From contig CAIZCB010000152.1 in the NCBI GenBank assembly GCA_903931355.1, positions 1-5,421 on the forward strand: a DNA stretch of 5,421 nt, in the 5' to 3' direction. A program made the translations under genes and the position numbers. The DNA is from an uncultured Pseudomonadota bacterium (lineage in GTDB: Bacteria; Pseudomonadota; Gammaproteobacteria; Methylococcales; Methylomonadaceae). Shown here piece after piece: positions 1 to 5,421 of this stretch; positions within the stretch are counted from its first letter, which is position 1; the number at the start of each line of letters is the position of its first letter. The notes under the pieces were generated by a model. It was not told the DNA's origin and made no database searches. It saw only the letters and a program-made list of their open reading frames with translations.

Positions 1-43
1 TAACTGATGTTACGCAGGAGTTTCAGTCATTCTCGGATATAGC

Positions 44-116
44 CGTCATTCCCGCGAAGGCGGGAATCCAGACCACGAAGCCAACAACCGAGATTACCGC
101 CGTCGCGGGAATGACG
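44..116. repeat. Small palindromic repeat element (MITE/REP-like) with 14-bp terminal inverted repeats
   Basis: The left end (44-57, CGTCATTCCCGCGA) is the exact reverse complement of the right end (103-116), giving a 73-bp element with perfect 14-bp terminal inverted repeats. Inside the left end lies a second perfect hairpin: ATTCCCGC (48-55), a GAAG loop, and GCGGGAAT (60-67). The 20-bp core fits the pattern ATTCCC-N8-GGGAAT known as the Neisseria dRS3 repeat, and similar sequences are scattered through many proteobacterial genomes. The element has no coding capacity, so if mobile it would need a transposase supplied from elsewhere. It lies past the 3' end of eutC, where its hairpins could also stop or protect the transcript. 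I see no convincing target-site duplication. The inverted repeats are seen directly; mobility is inferred. Confidence 0.8.
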
Positions 117-123
117 AAGCCAA
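75..123. repeat. Short direct repeat ACGAAGCCAA (two copies)
   Basis: The 10-mer ACGAAGCCAA occurs at 75-84, inside the palindromic element, and again at 114-123, across its right edge. The two copies could mark an internal duplication during formation of the element. They are short enough to be chance. Confidence 0.4.
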
Positions 124-143
124 TAGTCAATCATGTTGAAGCT

Positions 144-167
144 AAAGCCTGTGACACGATTGGCTTT
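144..167 (-). repeat. Weak hairpin downstream of eutC, possible transcript end
   Basis: AAAGCC (144-149) and GGCTTT (162-167) form a 6-bp stem around a 12-base loop containing GTGACA. It lies 22 bp past the eutC stop codon. The minus-strand transcript has no clean run of U after the stem, so it is not a textbook intrinsic terminator. Its layout and loop sequence resemble the hairpin at 2380-2406, which lies at the end of another minus-strand gene. Confidence 0.3.
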
Positions 168-188
168 GTTATTAATCAATAAATCCAG

Positions 189-947
189 TTATGCGAAGTT
201 TTGTTGGATATAGGTGCTTGAAACATCATCATCTTTCAATAACACACCTGAGTATCCTTTCAATCGCGCTTGCGAGGTTAAATACGCCAATTTTTGCGCG
301 GCTAAGCTGTAACTTAAACCGTCTGGCGAGTGAATGTTGGAAATACAATTGCGTTCGGCATCAGTATTGCCAAGCTTGGGAGCATAGGTCAAATAAGCGC
401 CAATACTATCTGCCACACTGAGTCCTGGGCGTTCACCGACTAAAATCACGGCAGATTTAGCGCCGAGTAAAGAACCAATTTCATCAGCCAAGGCCACTCT
501 AGCGTTTGCGACCAAGCAAATCGGAGCCAGTTTTAACTGGCTATTTTGAAAAGCAAGATCAATGCTGTTCAGCAAATTAAGGCCGTGTTGATCGATGGCT
601 AAGGACGATAAACCATTGCTGACAATCATCACCAGATCGTAATTGCTGTCTGAATAAGATTGAAGCAGGTCTTTAGAATTTTGATCCAGTTGGCGGCCTA
701 AGTCGGGGCGTTGTAAATATTGGACGCGATTGTTGACTAATGTGTTGAGATGAATGGTTTCAAAGCCCGATGCTTTTAGGCTTTGATCAAATTGCTCGAC
801 TTGCCAGATTTGCTGAACCGCATCGCGAGCAGCGGCATGGGCGAGTTGGAAATCAAGGATAGCTTCGGTGGGTAAGCTAAATCCCGCTCTACCTTGAGCA
901 ATTCTAGCAGGAGTAAATTCACTTAAGCTGTGCCAGGCGTCTTTCAT
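189..947 (-). CDS. eutC: Ethanolamine ammonia-lyase small subunit (EutC), short form
   Basis: EutC is the small subunit of ethanolamine ammonia-lyase (EC 4.3.1.7). It helps form the adenosylcobalamin site at the interface with EutB, and the complex deaminates ethanolamine to acetaldehyde and ammonia. Family landmarks are ARIAQGRAG (residues 14-22), LQRPDLGRQL (78-87), VSNGLSS (109-115), LVGERPGL (169-176, the GERPGL stretch at the cobalamin site) and RNCISNIH (199-206). The protein has 252 residues against about 295 in E. coli. The difference is at the N-terminus: the query starts almost at the conserved core and lacks the roughly 60-residue leader that carries the microcompartment-targeting peptide in enterics. 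The ATG lies 2 bp after the eutB stop codon with no clear Shine-Dalgarno sequence, so translation is probably coupled to eutB. The C-terminus, ending QQNFA, is full length. Identity is secure; the cytosolic location is inferred. Confidence 0.95.
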   Translation of the reverse strand: MKDAWHSLSEFTPARIAQGRAGFSLPTEAILDFQLAHAAARDAVQQIWQVEQFDQSLKASGFETIHLNTLVNNRVQYLQRPDLGRQLDQNSKDLLQSYSDSNYDLVMIVSNGLSSLAIDQHGLNLLNSIDLAFQNSQLKLAPICLVANARVALADEIGSLLGAKSAVILVGERPGLSVADSIGAYLTYAPKLGNTDAERNCISNIHSPDGLSYSLAAQKLAYLTSQARLKGYSGVLLKDDDVSSTYIQQNFA

Positions 948-949
948 GG

Positions 950-2332
950 TTAAAACTGCGGTAGTGATTTAAATTGATTTAAAAATCGTTGATTAGATTG
1001 GTCGTTGGCTAAGCGATTATTGCCATTAAAAATCCCCATTTTATTCAACCATTCTTCAAATTCAGGCGCTGGGCGTAGATTCAGTAACTGCCGCAAATAA
1101 AGCGCGTCATGAAAGGAGGTGCTTTGGTAGGCCAGCATAATGTCGTCTGAGCCGGGTATTCCCATAATGTAATTGCAACCTGCCACGCCTAACAGGGTCA
1201 GCAAATTATCCATATCGTTTTGATCGGCTTCGGCATGATTGGTGTAGCAAATATCACAGCCCATTGGTAAGCCTAGAAGCTTGCCACAAAAATGATCTTC
1301 CAGACCGGCGCGAATGATTTGTTTGGCATCGTAAAGATATTCAGGGCCGATGAAACCGACCACGCTATTAACCAGTAAAGGCGAAAAAGCGCGGGCGACG
1401 GCGTAAGCTCTGGCCTCGCAAGTTTGAGCATCAATACCATGATGGGCGTTGGCTGATAGCGCACTGCCTTGTCCGGTTTCAAAGTACATTACTTGCTGAC
1501 CAACACTGCCCCGTCCTAAGTTTTCTGCCATTGCTTTAGCTTCGCCTAGCATGGCTAAATTAATTCCAAAGCTACGATTGGCGGCTTCTGTGCCAGCAAT
1601 CGACTGAAACACCAAATCAACCGGCGCGCCTCTTTGCATCAGCTCCATGCTAGTGGTGACGTGTGACAAAACACAAGATTGAGTGGGAATCTGATGTTGA
1701 TTGATCACTTCATCGAGTAAATTCAACAAAGTATGCACGTTGTCCAGATTATCAGTGGCGGGGTTGATGCCAATCACCGCATCACCGGAGCCATAAAGTA
1801 AACCATCCAAAATACTGGCGGCAATTGCGCGAGGATTATCGGTCGGATGATTCGGTTGTAAACGGGTTGAGAGCCGCCCCGCTAAACCGATGGTGTTACG
1901 GAATTGGCTAATCACTTGGCAACGACTGGCAACGGCAATCAATTCTTGATTCCGCATGATTTTGCTCACCGCAGCGACCATTTCTGGGGTAAAGGCAAAA
2001 GCCATTGCTGATAAATCGTGTTCGCCAGCTAATAACCATTCTCTGAATTCACCAACGGTTAATGATTGGATAGCGGTAAATGCTTTGGTGTCGTGTTGCT
2101 CTAAAATTAATTTCGAGACTTCATCAACTTCAGGCGCAATCAGTGGTTGGTCAAGAAAGTGTTGGAGTGGCACATCGGCGAGGATTTTTTGGGCGACAGC
2201 TCGCTCAAATTCCGATTCAGCAGCAATCCCAGCCAGTTCATCCGCTGAACGACGCGGCGATGCCTTAGCTAATAAAGTCGCTAAGTTTGGAAAGCGGTAG
2301 TTTTTGCCTTTGATGAATGCGGTGTAAATCAT
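950..2332 (-). CDS. eutB: Ethanolamine ammonia-lyase large subunit (EutB)
   Basis: EutB is the catalytic large subunit, a TIM-barrel adenosylcobalamin enzyme that converts ethanolamine to acetaldehyde and ammonia by a radical mechanism. The 460 residues match the usual length (about 453 in E. coli) and the protein aligns end to end. Residues matching those known to bind substrate are all present: R157 and Q159 in TRLQPN (R160/Q162 of the enteric enzyme), N190 in IGINPATD (N193), E285 in YFETGQGSAL (E287) and D360 in PMGCD (D362). Other hallmarks are GDAVIGINP (183-191), VGFIGPEYLYD (325-335), YTNHAEADQN (363-372) and GCNYIMGIP (385-393). The protein should therefore be active. No Shine-Dalgarno sequence is seen before the ATG. 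It is followed by eutC after 2 bp and preceded by the DUF2721-like gene after 69 bp, so the three may share one transcript. No reactivase (eutA), permease or shell gene lies in the window. Confidence 0.97.
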   Translation of the reverse strand: MIYTAFIKGKNYRFPNLATLLAKASPRRSADELAGIAAESEFERAVAQKILADVPLQHFLDQPLIAPEVDEVSKLILEQHDTKAFTAIQSLTVGEFREWLLAGEHDLSAMAFAFTPEMVAAVSKIMRNQELIAVASRCQVISQFRNTIGLAGRLSTRLQPNHPTDNPRAIAASILDGLLYGSGDAVIGINPATDNLDNVHTLLNLLDEVINQHQIPTQSCVLSHVTTSMELMQRGAPVDLVFQSIAGTEAANRSFGINLAMLGEAKAMAENLGRGSVGQQVMYFETGQGSALSANAHHGIDAQTCEARAYAVARAFSPLLVNSVVGFIGPEYLYDAKQIIRAGLEDHFCGKLLGLPMGCDICYTNHAEADQNDMDNLLTLLGVAGCNYIMGIPGSDDIMLAYQSTSFHDALYLRQLLNLRPAPEFEEWLNKMGIFNGNNRLANDQSNQRFLNQFKSLPQF

Positions 2333-2379
2333 ATTGAAGTTTAAAATGCGACAAAACCCGATTACTTTACGGCAGACTT

Positions 2380-2406
2380 ATTAAGCTTCTGTGACAAAGG
2401 CTTAAT
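2380..2406 (-). repeat. Inverted repeat overlapping the end of the DUF2721-like gene
   Basis: ATTAAGC (2380-2386) and GCTTAAT (2400-2406) form a perfect 7-bp stem around a 13-base loop containing GTGACA. One arm covers the stop codon of the minus-strand membrane-protein gene. The stem is AT-rich and no U-run follows, so it is a poor intrinsic terminator. It could still reduce read-through into eutB or pause ribosomes at the stop. It resembles the hairpin past eutC. Confidence 0.35.
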
Positions 2407-2836
2407 CGTTTAGGCGTTCAATATGAATTAGGGTGGCTTTTAATGACACCAAGACATCGCGAAACAAAAACACCATTGAGCTGAAAATAAATAAAACGCT
2501 GAAAATTAAACAGCTTAAAAGGATTTCAGGACCTATGTAACTAAGGAGTTTTGAAAAAATCGAACACAGTAAAAAAGTCCCGCTACTGATGGCGCTAGAT
2601 AAAAGCAGCGCAAAACTCCATTTCAGTAAATGGCAACGAAACACCATTAAATCCAGTTCTTTTTCGAGTTTTTCAGCATCCTGATGCCTCGCCTTTATTT
2701 CATCATAAAGCTCTCTAACTCTGGCTATGGCATGGGTGTAACGGGCATTTAAGGTTAAAACAAAAATCCCGATACTGGAAAACAAAACCAAGGAACCAGT
2801 GACCAAATTTAGGATACCTTCCAATTGTGCTATCAC
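2402..2836 (-). CDS. DUF2721-like small membrane protein of unknown function
   Basis: This 144-residue protein has three predicted membrane segments: about residues 9-29 (LNLVTGSLVLFSSIGIFVLTL), about 70-95 and about 102-126. Between the first two lies a charged stretch, NARYTHAIARVRELYDEIKARHQDAEKLEKEL (30-61), likely helical and coiled. The pattern of a first membrane helix followed by an Arg-rich N-x-R-x(4)-I-x-R-x-R-x-L motif, then two more helices, matches the DUF2721 family, which has no established function. The start is GTG, supported by AAGGA (2843-2847) six bases upstream, a clear ribosome site and better than any seen for eutB or eutC. It is the first of three same-strand genes, but its link to ethanolamine use is unproven; it is not a permease of a known type. 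The family assignment is from remembered motif shape, not from a search. Confidence 0.75.
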   Translation of the reverse strand: MIAQLEGILNLVTGSLVLFSSIGIFVLTLNARYTHAIARVRELYDEIKARHQDAEKLEKELDLMVFRCHLLKWSFALLLSSAISSGTFLLCSIFSKLLSYIGPEILLSCLIFSVLFIFSSMVFLFRDVLVSLKATLIHIERLND

Positions 2837-2871
2837 GTTTAATCCTTTTTAAATCTTAATTAGTCGGTTTA

Positions 2872-2890
2872 ATTAACAACATTGGTTAAT
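2872..2890. repeat. AT-rich inverted repeat in the divergent intergenic region
   Basis: ATTAAC (2872-2877) and GTTAAT (2885-2890) form an imperfect palindrome in the middle of the 163-bp gap between the divergently transcribed membrane-protein and GNAT-hydrolase genes. A regulator-binding site is possible from its position, but the half-sites are AT-rich and short, so chance is quite likely. Confidence 0.25.
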
Positions 2891-2908
2891 AACATAAGGC
2901 ATTTTTTC

Positions 2909-2938
2909 TTGCTACCTTGCTTGTATGAATTGTTAATA
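2909..2938 (+). promoter_or_regulatory. Possible sigma-70 promoter for the GNAT-hydrolase gene
   Basis: TTGCTA (2909-2914) and TTAATA (2933-2938) resemble -35 and -10 boxes, 18 bases apart. Transcription would start near 2945, leaving a leader of about 55 bases before the ATG at 3000. The -10 box is imperfect and the region is AT-rich, so this is only a candidate. It makes sense of the ATG start, because a start at the upstream GTG (2940) would lie before the predicted transcript start. Confidence 0.3.
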
Positions 2939-2999
2939 AGTGCCTACTAGATTGAATGCTGTCACACGCTTGTCACTCGGCTTTGTTATTAATAAGCCT

Positions 3000-4529
3000 A
3001 TGAAAAAGAACAAATTAAAAAAACACAAACTGCTTTTAAGGCATCTGGGCTTGGATGATTATCAACAAATCGCTGAGTTGATGGGACACGTCTACGATAA
3101 TTTGGGTGGTGCTTGGAAACAAGATCAGTACATTTCACAAATTACCCGCTTTCCCAAAGGCCAAATCGGCCTTGAAGATAATGGCCTGTTAGTGGCGGCC
3201 TCGTTTAGCATGGTGGTTGATTACAATCGATTTGGTGATGTTCATACCTATAATCAAATCACTGGCGACGGTTATTTAACCCATCACACTGATGATGGCG
3301 ATACGCTGTATGGTGTGGATATTTTTGTTCACCCAAAATTTCGTGGCCTGCGTTTAGGGAGACGCCTTTATGACGCGCGAAAAGAATTGTGTCAAAACCT
3401 CAATCTTAAACGCTTCATTGCTGGTGGCCGTATTCCCGGTTACACCCGCTATGCCAATACCCTAACGCCGGTTAAATATATCGAAGAGGTTAAAAATCGT
3501 GAGATTTTTGATCCAGTCTTGTCGTTTCAGCTAGCCAATGGTTTTCATGTTCGCAAACTTTTGACTGGATATTTGCCGGGTGATGCCGACTCACACGGTT
3601 ACGCAACCCTGCTGGAATGGGTCAATTTGGATTATGTTGATACTTTGCCCTCTCTCGGCAGTCCGAAAAACGTGATTCGTTTAGGCGTAGTGCAATGGCA
3701 GATGCGGACTTTAAAAAGTGTTCAAGAATTACTACAGCACGCTGAATTTTTTATCGATGCCGTGGCCGGTTATCACGCTGATTTCGTGTTGTTCCCAGAA
3801 TACATGAGCGCGCCTTTGATGGGCTTATTCAACGATAAAAGCCCCGCCGACGCGATTCGGATGTTAGCGGGCTATAGCAGTGAAATTCGTAATGGCTTGT
3901 TACAAATGGCGATGTCTTACAACATCAATATCATCGCTGGTTCAATGCCGGAATACGGCGCACATGAGCTTTATAATGTGTCGTGGTTATTAAGACGCGA
4001 TGGCACTTTTGAGGCGCAATACAAAATCCATGTTACCCCAGACGAAGTGAGTTATTGGGGGGTAAAAGGTGGTGATGCGCTGAAAGTATTTGATACCGAC
4101 TGCGGCAAAATAGCAGTGCTTATTTGTTACGACTCGGAGTTTCCAGAGCTGGCGCGACTTGCGGCGATGGAAGGCGCGCAAATTATGTTTGTGCCGTTTT
4201 GGACTGATACCAAAAATGCTTATCAACGGGTGCGTTATTGTTCACACGCGCGGGCAATTGAAAACGAATGTTTTGTGGCGATAGCTGGCAGTGTTGGCAA
4301 TTTGCCGGATGCTGAGAATATGGATATTCAATATGCCCAAGCCGCTATTTTTAGTCCTAGTGATTTTTCGTTTCCACATGATGCCATTTTGGCGGAAGCG
4401 ACGCCGAATACAGAAATGACCTTAATTGCGGATGTGAATTTGGAGCTACTGCGACAAGTCAGAACTCGCGGTGCAACTCGTAATCTGGCTAATCGACGCA
4501 ATGATATTTATCGGTTGGAATGGTCATAG
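3000..4529 (+). CDS. Bifunctional GNAT acetyltransferase / carbon-nitrogen hydrolase (nitrilase-superfamily) fusion, YhcX-type
   Basis: This 509-residue protein has two domains. Residues about 10-215 are a GNAT N-acetyltransferase; VDIFVHPKFRGLRLGRRLYDAR (106-127) holds the R-G-x-R-x-G acetyl-CoA phosphate-binding loop. Residues about 225-505 are a nitrilase-superfamily amidase with the full Glu-Lys-Cys triad: E267 in LFPEYMSAP, K342 in QYKIHVTPDE and C376 in ICYDSEFPELA. The order and length match Bacillus subtilis YhcX (about 513 residues), and long stretches such as DPVLSFQLANGF and ENMDIQYAQ are family signatures. Both active sites look intact; the substrates are unknown. I chose the ATG at 3000. 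A GTG at 2940 would add 20 residues, but homologues begin near the ATG, and the 60 bases upstream resemble other intergenic sequence in this window. Neither start has a good Shine-Dalgarno sequence. The pyruvate-kinase-like gene follows after 53 bp and may be co-transcribed. Confidence 0.93.
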   Translation: MKKNKLKKHKLLLRHLGLDDYQQIAELMGHVYDNLGGAWKQDQYISQITRFPKGQIGLEDNGLLVAASFSMVVDYNRFGDVHTYNQITGDGYLTHHTDDGDTLYGVDIFVHPKFRGLRLGRRLYDARKELCQNLNLKRFIAGGRIPGYTRYANTLTPVKYIEEVKNREIFDPVLSFQLANGFHVRKLLTGYLPGDADSHGYATLLEWVNLDYVDTLPSLGSPKNVIRLGVVQWQMRTLKSVQELLQHAEFFIDAVAGYHADFVLFPEYMSAPLMGLFNDKSPADAIRMLAGYSSEIRNGLLQMAMSYNINIIAGSMPEYGAHELYNVSWLLRRDGTFEAQYKIHVTPDEVSYWGVKGGDALKVFDTDCGKIAVLICYDSEFPELARLAAMEGAQIMFVPFWTDTKNAYQRVRYCSHARAIENECFVAIAGSVGNLPDAENMDIQYAQAAIFSPSDFSFPHDAILAEATPNTEMTLIADVNLELLRQVRTRGATRNLANRRNDIYRLEWS

Positions 4530-4570
4530 TTTGAAATGATCACTCCTGATTTTAACGTCTCTGAATTGAT

Positions 4571-4574
4571 GGAG
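4571..4574 (+). promoter_or_regulatory. Ribosome-binding site of the pyruvate-kinase-like gene
   Basis: GGAG lies 8 bases before the ATG at 4583 and fixes this start. An ATG at 4569 just upstream is out of frame and overlaps the GGAG. Confidence 0.7.
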
Positions 4575-4582
4575 ATTAGAAG

Positions 4583-5421
4583 ATGACGAGTGATAATTTA
4601 ATCCATACTGATCAAGATTTGTATTTAGATATATTGGAACAGCTTCGCTTAGATGTTAGTGACATCAGAGCCCAAGTGATTAGCCATGCCGAGCTTAGAC
4701 TAAAACAATATACGCCCTATTTTCCTGCTGGGGTTTTCACTAAAAGCGCCATCAATCTCGCCGCCTATCTCGCTTTAAGACAGTTTGACCTTAGGCATTT
4801 GCAACAGCGTCTAGCGCAAGCAGGATTATCATCTTTAGGTCGTGCGGAATCTTCTGTGTTATCAACGCTGGATGCTGTGTTGGATGTGTTGAATCGAGCG
4901 ACCAATAATAGTTGCAGCATCGATGCCAAAAATCCCAGCGAAAACGGCTTTAATCGCGGCCATCAATTACTCGAACAGCACACGATTCAGTTATTCGGCC
5001 AGCATTTCCAAGACAAAAAAGGTCACGTCATGGTGACCTTGGCTACTGATGCCGCTTGGGATTATGAGCTAATCAACGCATTGCTTAATAAAGGTATGAC
5101 TTGTGCGCGGATTAATTGTGCTCATGACAATCCTAATTTGTGGCGAGCCATGATTCGTAATATTCGTCGTGCAGAAGCTGAAACTGGCTTCAATTGTCGG
5201 ATTTTGATGGACTTGGCCGGACATAAAATTAGAACCGGCGATATTGAGCTAGGCCCTGCCATTCATCATTTAAAAGTGAAGCGTGATGAATTTGGTCATT
5301 GCATCACGCCTGGGCGATTAGTGTTATTTGATGCTAGTGTGGCTGACGACGCTTTGAGTCAGGATCAATCCGGTTTGTTCTGTGTGCCAATAGCGCATGA
5401 TTTGTTTAAAAGCTTAACTGA
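4583..5421 (+). CDS. Pyruvate-kinase-like protein with long N-terminal extension (partial, cut by window end)
   Basis: An open frame runs from ATG 4583 to the window end with no stop (279 complete codons), so the 3' part is missing. From about residue 147 it follows the start of the pyruvate kinase barrel (ADP + phosphoenolpyruvate to ATP + pyruvate): HVMVTLATDAAWDYELINALLNKGM stands where the TKIVCTIGPAS strand and helix lie, followed by ARINCAHD (175-182, canonical RLNFSHG) and MDLAGHKIRTG (209-219, canonical LDTKGPEIRTG). R176, N178, H181, D210 and R217 are kept. The potassium-ligand Ser is A180, the Thr after the Asp is L211, and the Glu before Ile-Arg is K215; Leu and Lys at the last two positions are typical of K+-independent pyruvate kinases. 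Residues 214-279 probably enter the B domain. The first 145 residues match no domain I recognise: they look helical, with a Cys-poor, Leu-rich stretch (52-104), and are absent from standard enzymes of about 470 residues. The frame is certain and the family likely; activity as a pyruvate kinase is uncertain. Confidence 0.82.
   Translation, partial: MTSDNLIHTDQDLYLDILEQLRLDVSDIRAQVISHAELRLKQYTPYFPAGVFTKSAINLAAYLALRQFDLRHLQQRLAQAGLSSLGRAESSVLSTLDAVLDVLNRATNNSCSIDAKNPSENGFNRGHQLLEQHTIQLFGQHFQDKKGHVMVTLATDAAWDYELINALLNKGMTCARINCAHDNPNLWRAMIRNIRRAEAETGFNCRILMDLAGHKIRTGDIELGPAIHHLKVKRDEFGHCITPGRLVLFDASVADDALSQDQSGLFCVPIAHDLFKSLT
5019..5040 (+). repeat. Perfect 8-bp hairpin inside the pyruvate-kinase-like gene
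   Basis: AAGGTCAC (5019-5026) and GTGACCTT (5033-5040) form a GC-containing stem around the 6-base loop GTCATG. It falls where the N-terminal extension meets the kinase-like core (around residues 146-153). It might slow translation between the two regions or mark the join; it may equally be chance. Confidence 0.35.

Noticed and set aside
44..67. CRISPR repeat or attachment site
   Set aside because: There is one palindromic unit with no regular spacer array, integrase or tRNA nearby; the nested inverted repeats fit a REP/MITE-like element better.
191..421. Plus-strand open frame of 76 codons
   Set aside because: It lies wholly antisense to eutC, whose protein is recognised along its full length; the translation has no family features.
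1273..1482. Minus-strand open frame of 69 codons inside eutB
   Set aside because: It is an alternative frame of eutB, with no ribosome site and no recognisable product.
1956..2300. Plus-strand open frames of 114 and 62 codons
   Set aside because: Both are antisense to the well-conserved N-terminal part of eutB and have low-complexity translations typical of shadow frames.
2853..2879. Minus-strand promoter TTGTTA / TAAGAT for the DUF2721-like gene
   Set aside because: The spacing is only 15 bases and the predicted transcript start would fall on the ribosome-binding site, so a working promoter must lie further upstream or elsewhere.
3990..4226. Minus-strand open frame of 78 codons
   Set aside because: It is antisense to the catalytic Lys-Cys region of the nitrilase domain, which is clearly the real coding frame.
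4530..4582. Terminator between the GNAT-hydrolase and pyruvate-kinase-like genes
   Set aside because: No stable stem followed by a T-run is visible; the gap looks like a simple intra-operon spacer.

Overview
The window looks like chromosomal DNA of a gammaproteobacterium of moderate, slightly AT-leaning composition. A Methylococcales-type methane or methanol oxidiser is my best guess. It rests only on the gene mix (a GNAT-nitrilase fusion beside a long, divergent pyruvate-kinase-like protein) and on a repeat built on ATTCCCGCGAAGGCGGGAAT, so it is a low-confidence inference.

Layout. Positions 1-188 hold no gene. They contain a small palindromic repeat element (44-116) and a weak hairpin (144-167). 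Three genes lie on the minus strand and read from right to left: a small DUF2721-like membrane protein (2402-2836), eutB (950-2332) and eutC (189-947). The last two encode the large and small subunits of adenosylcobalamin-dependent ethanolamine ammonia-lyase. A 163-bp divergent intergenic region (2837-2999) separates them from two plus-strand genes: a 509-residue GNAT acetyltransferase/carbon-nitrogen hydrolase fusion of the Bacillus YhcX type (3000-4529), and the 5' part of a pyruvate-kinase-like gene (4583 to the window end), which runs off the edge.

How the genes work together. EutB and EutC form one enzyme that converts ethanolamine to acetaldehyde and ammonia. EutC begins directly at its conserved core and lacks the N-terminal extension that enteric EutC uses for microcompartment targeting. 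No shell, reactivase or permease gene is visible, so a cytosolic, nitrogen-scavenging enzyme is the simplest reading. The plus-strand pair may be co-transcribed (53-bp gap), but no shared pathway can be read from the sequence. The pyruvate-kinase-like protein has about 145 extra N-terminal residues. Its substitutions in the potassium-site region, including Lys in place of the Glu of K+-dependent enzymes, suggest a K+-independent or functionally diverged enzyme.

The most interesting items are that divergent kinase and a family of short related sequences (GTGACA/GTCACA next to GGCTT) found at three gene boundaries.
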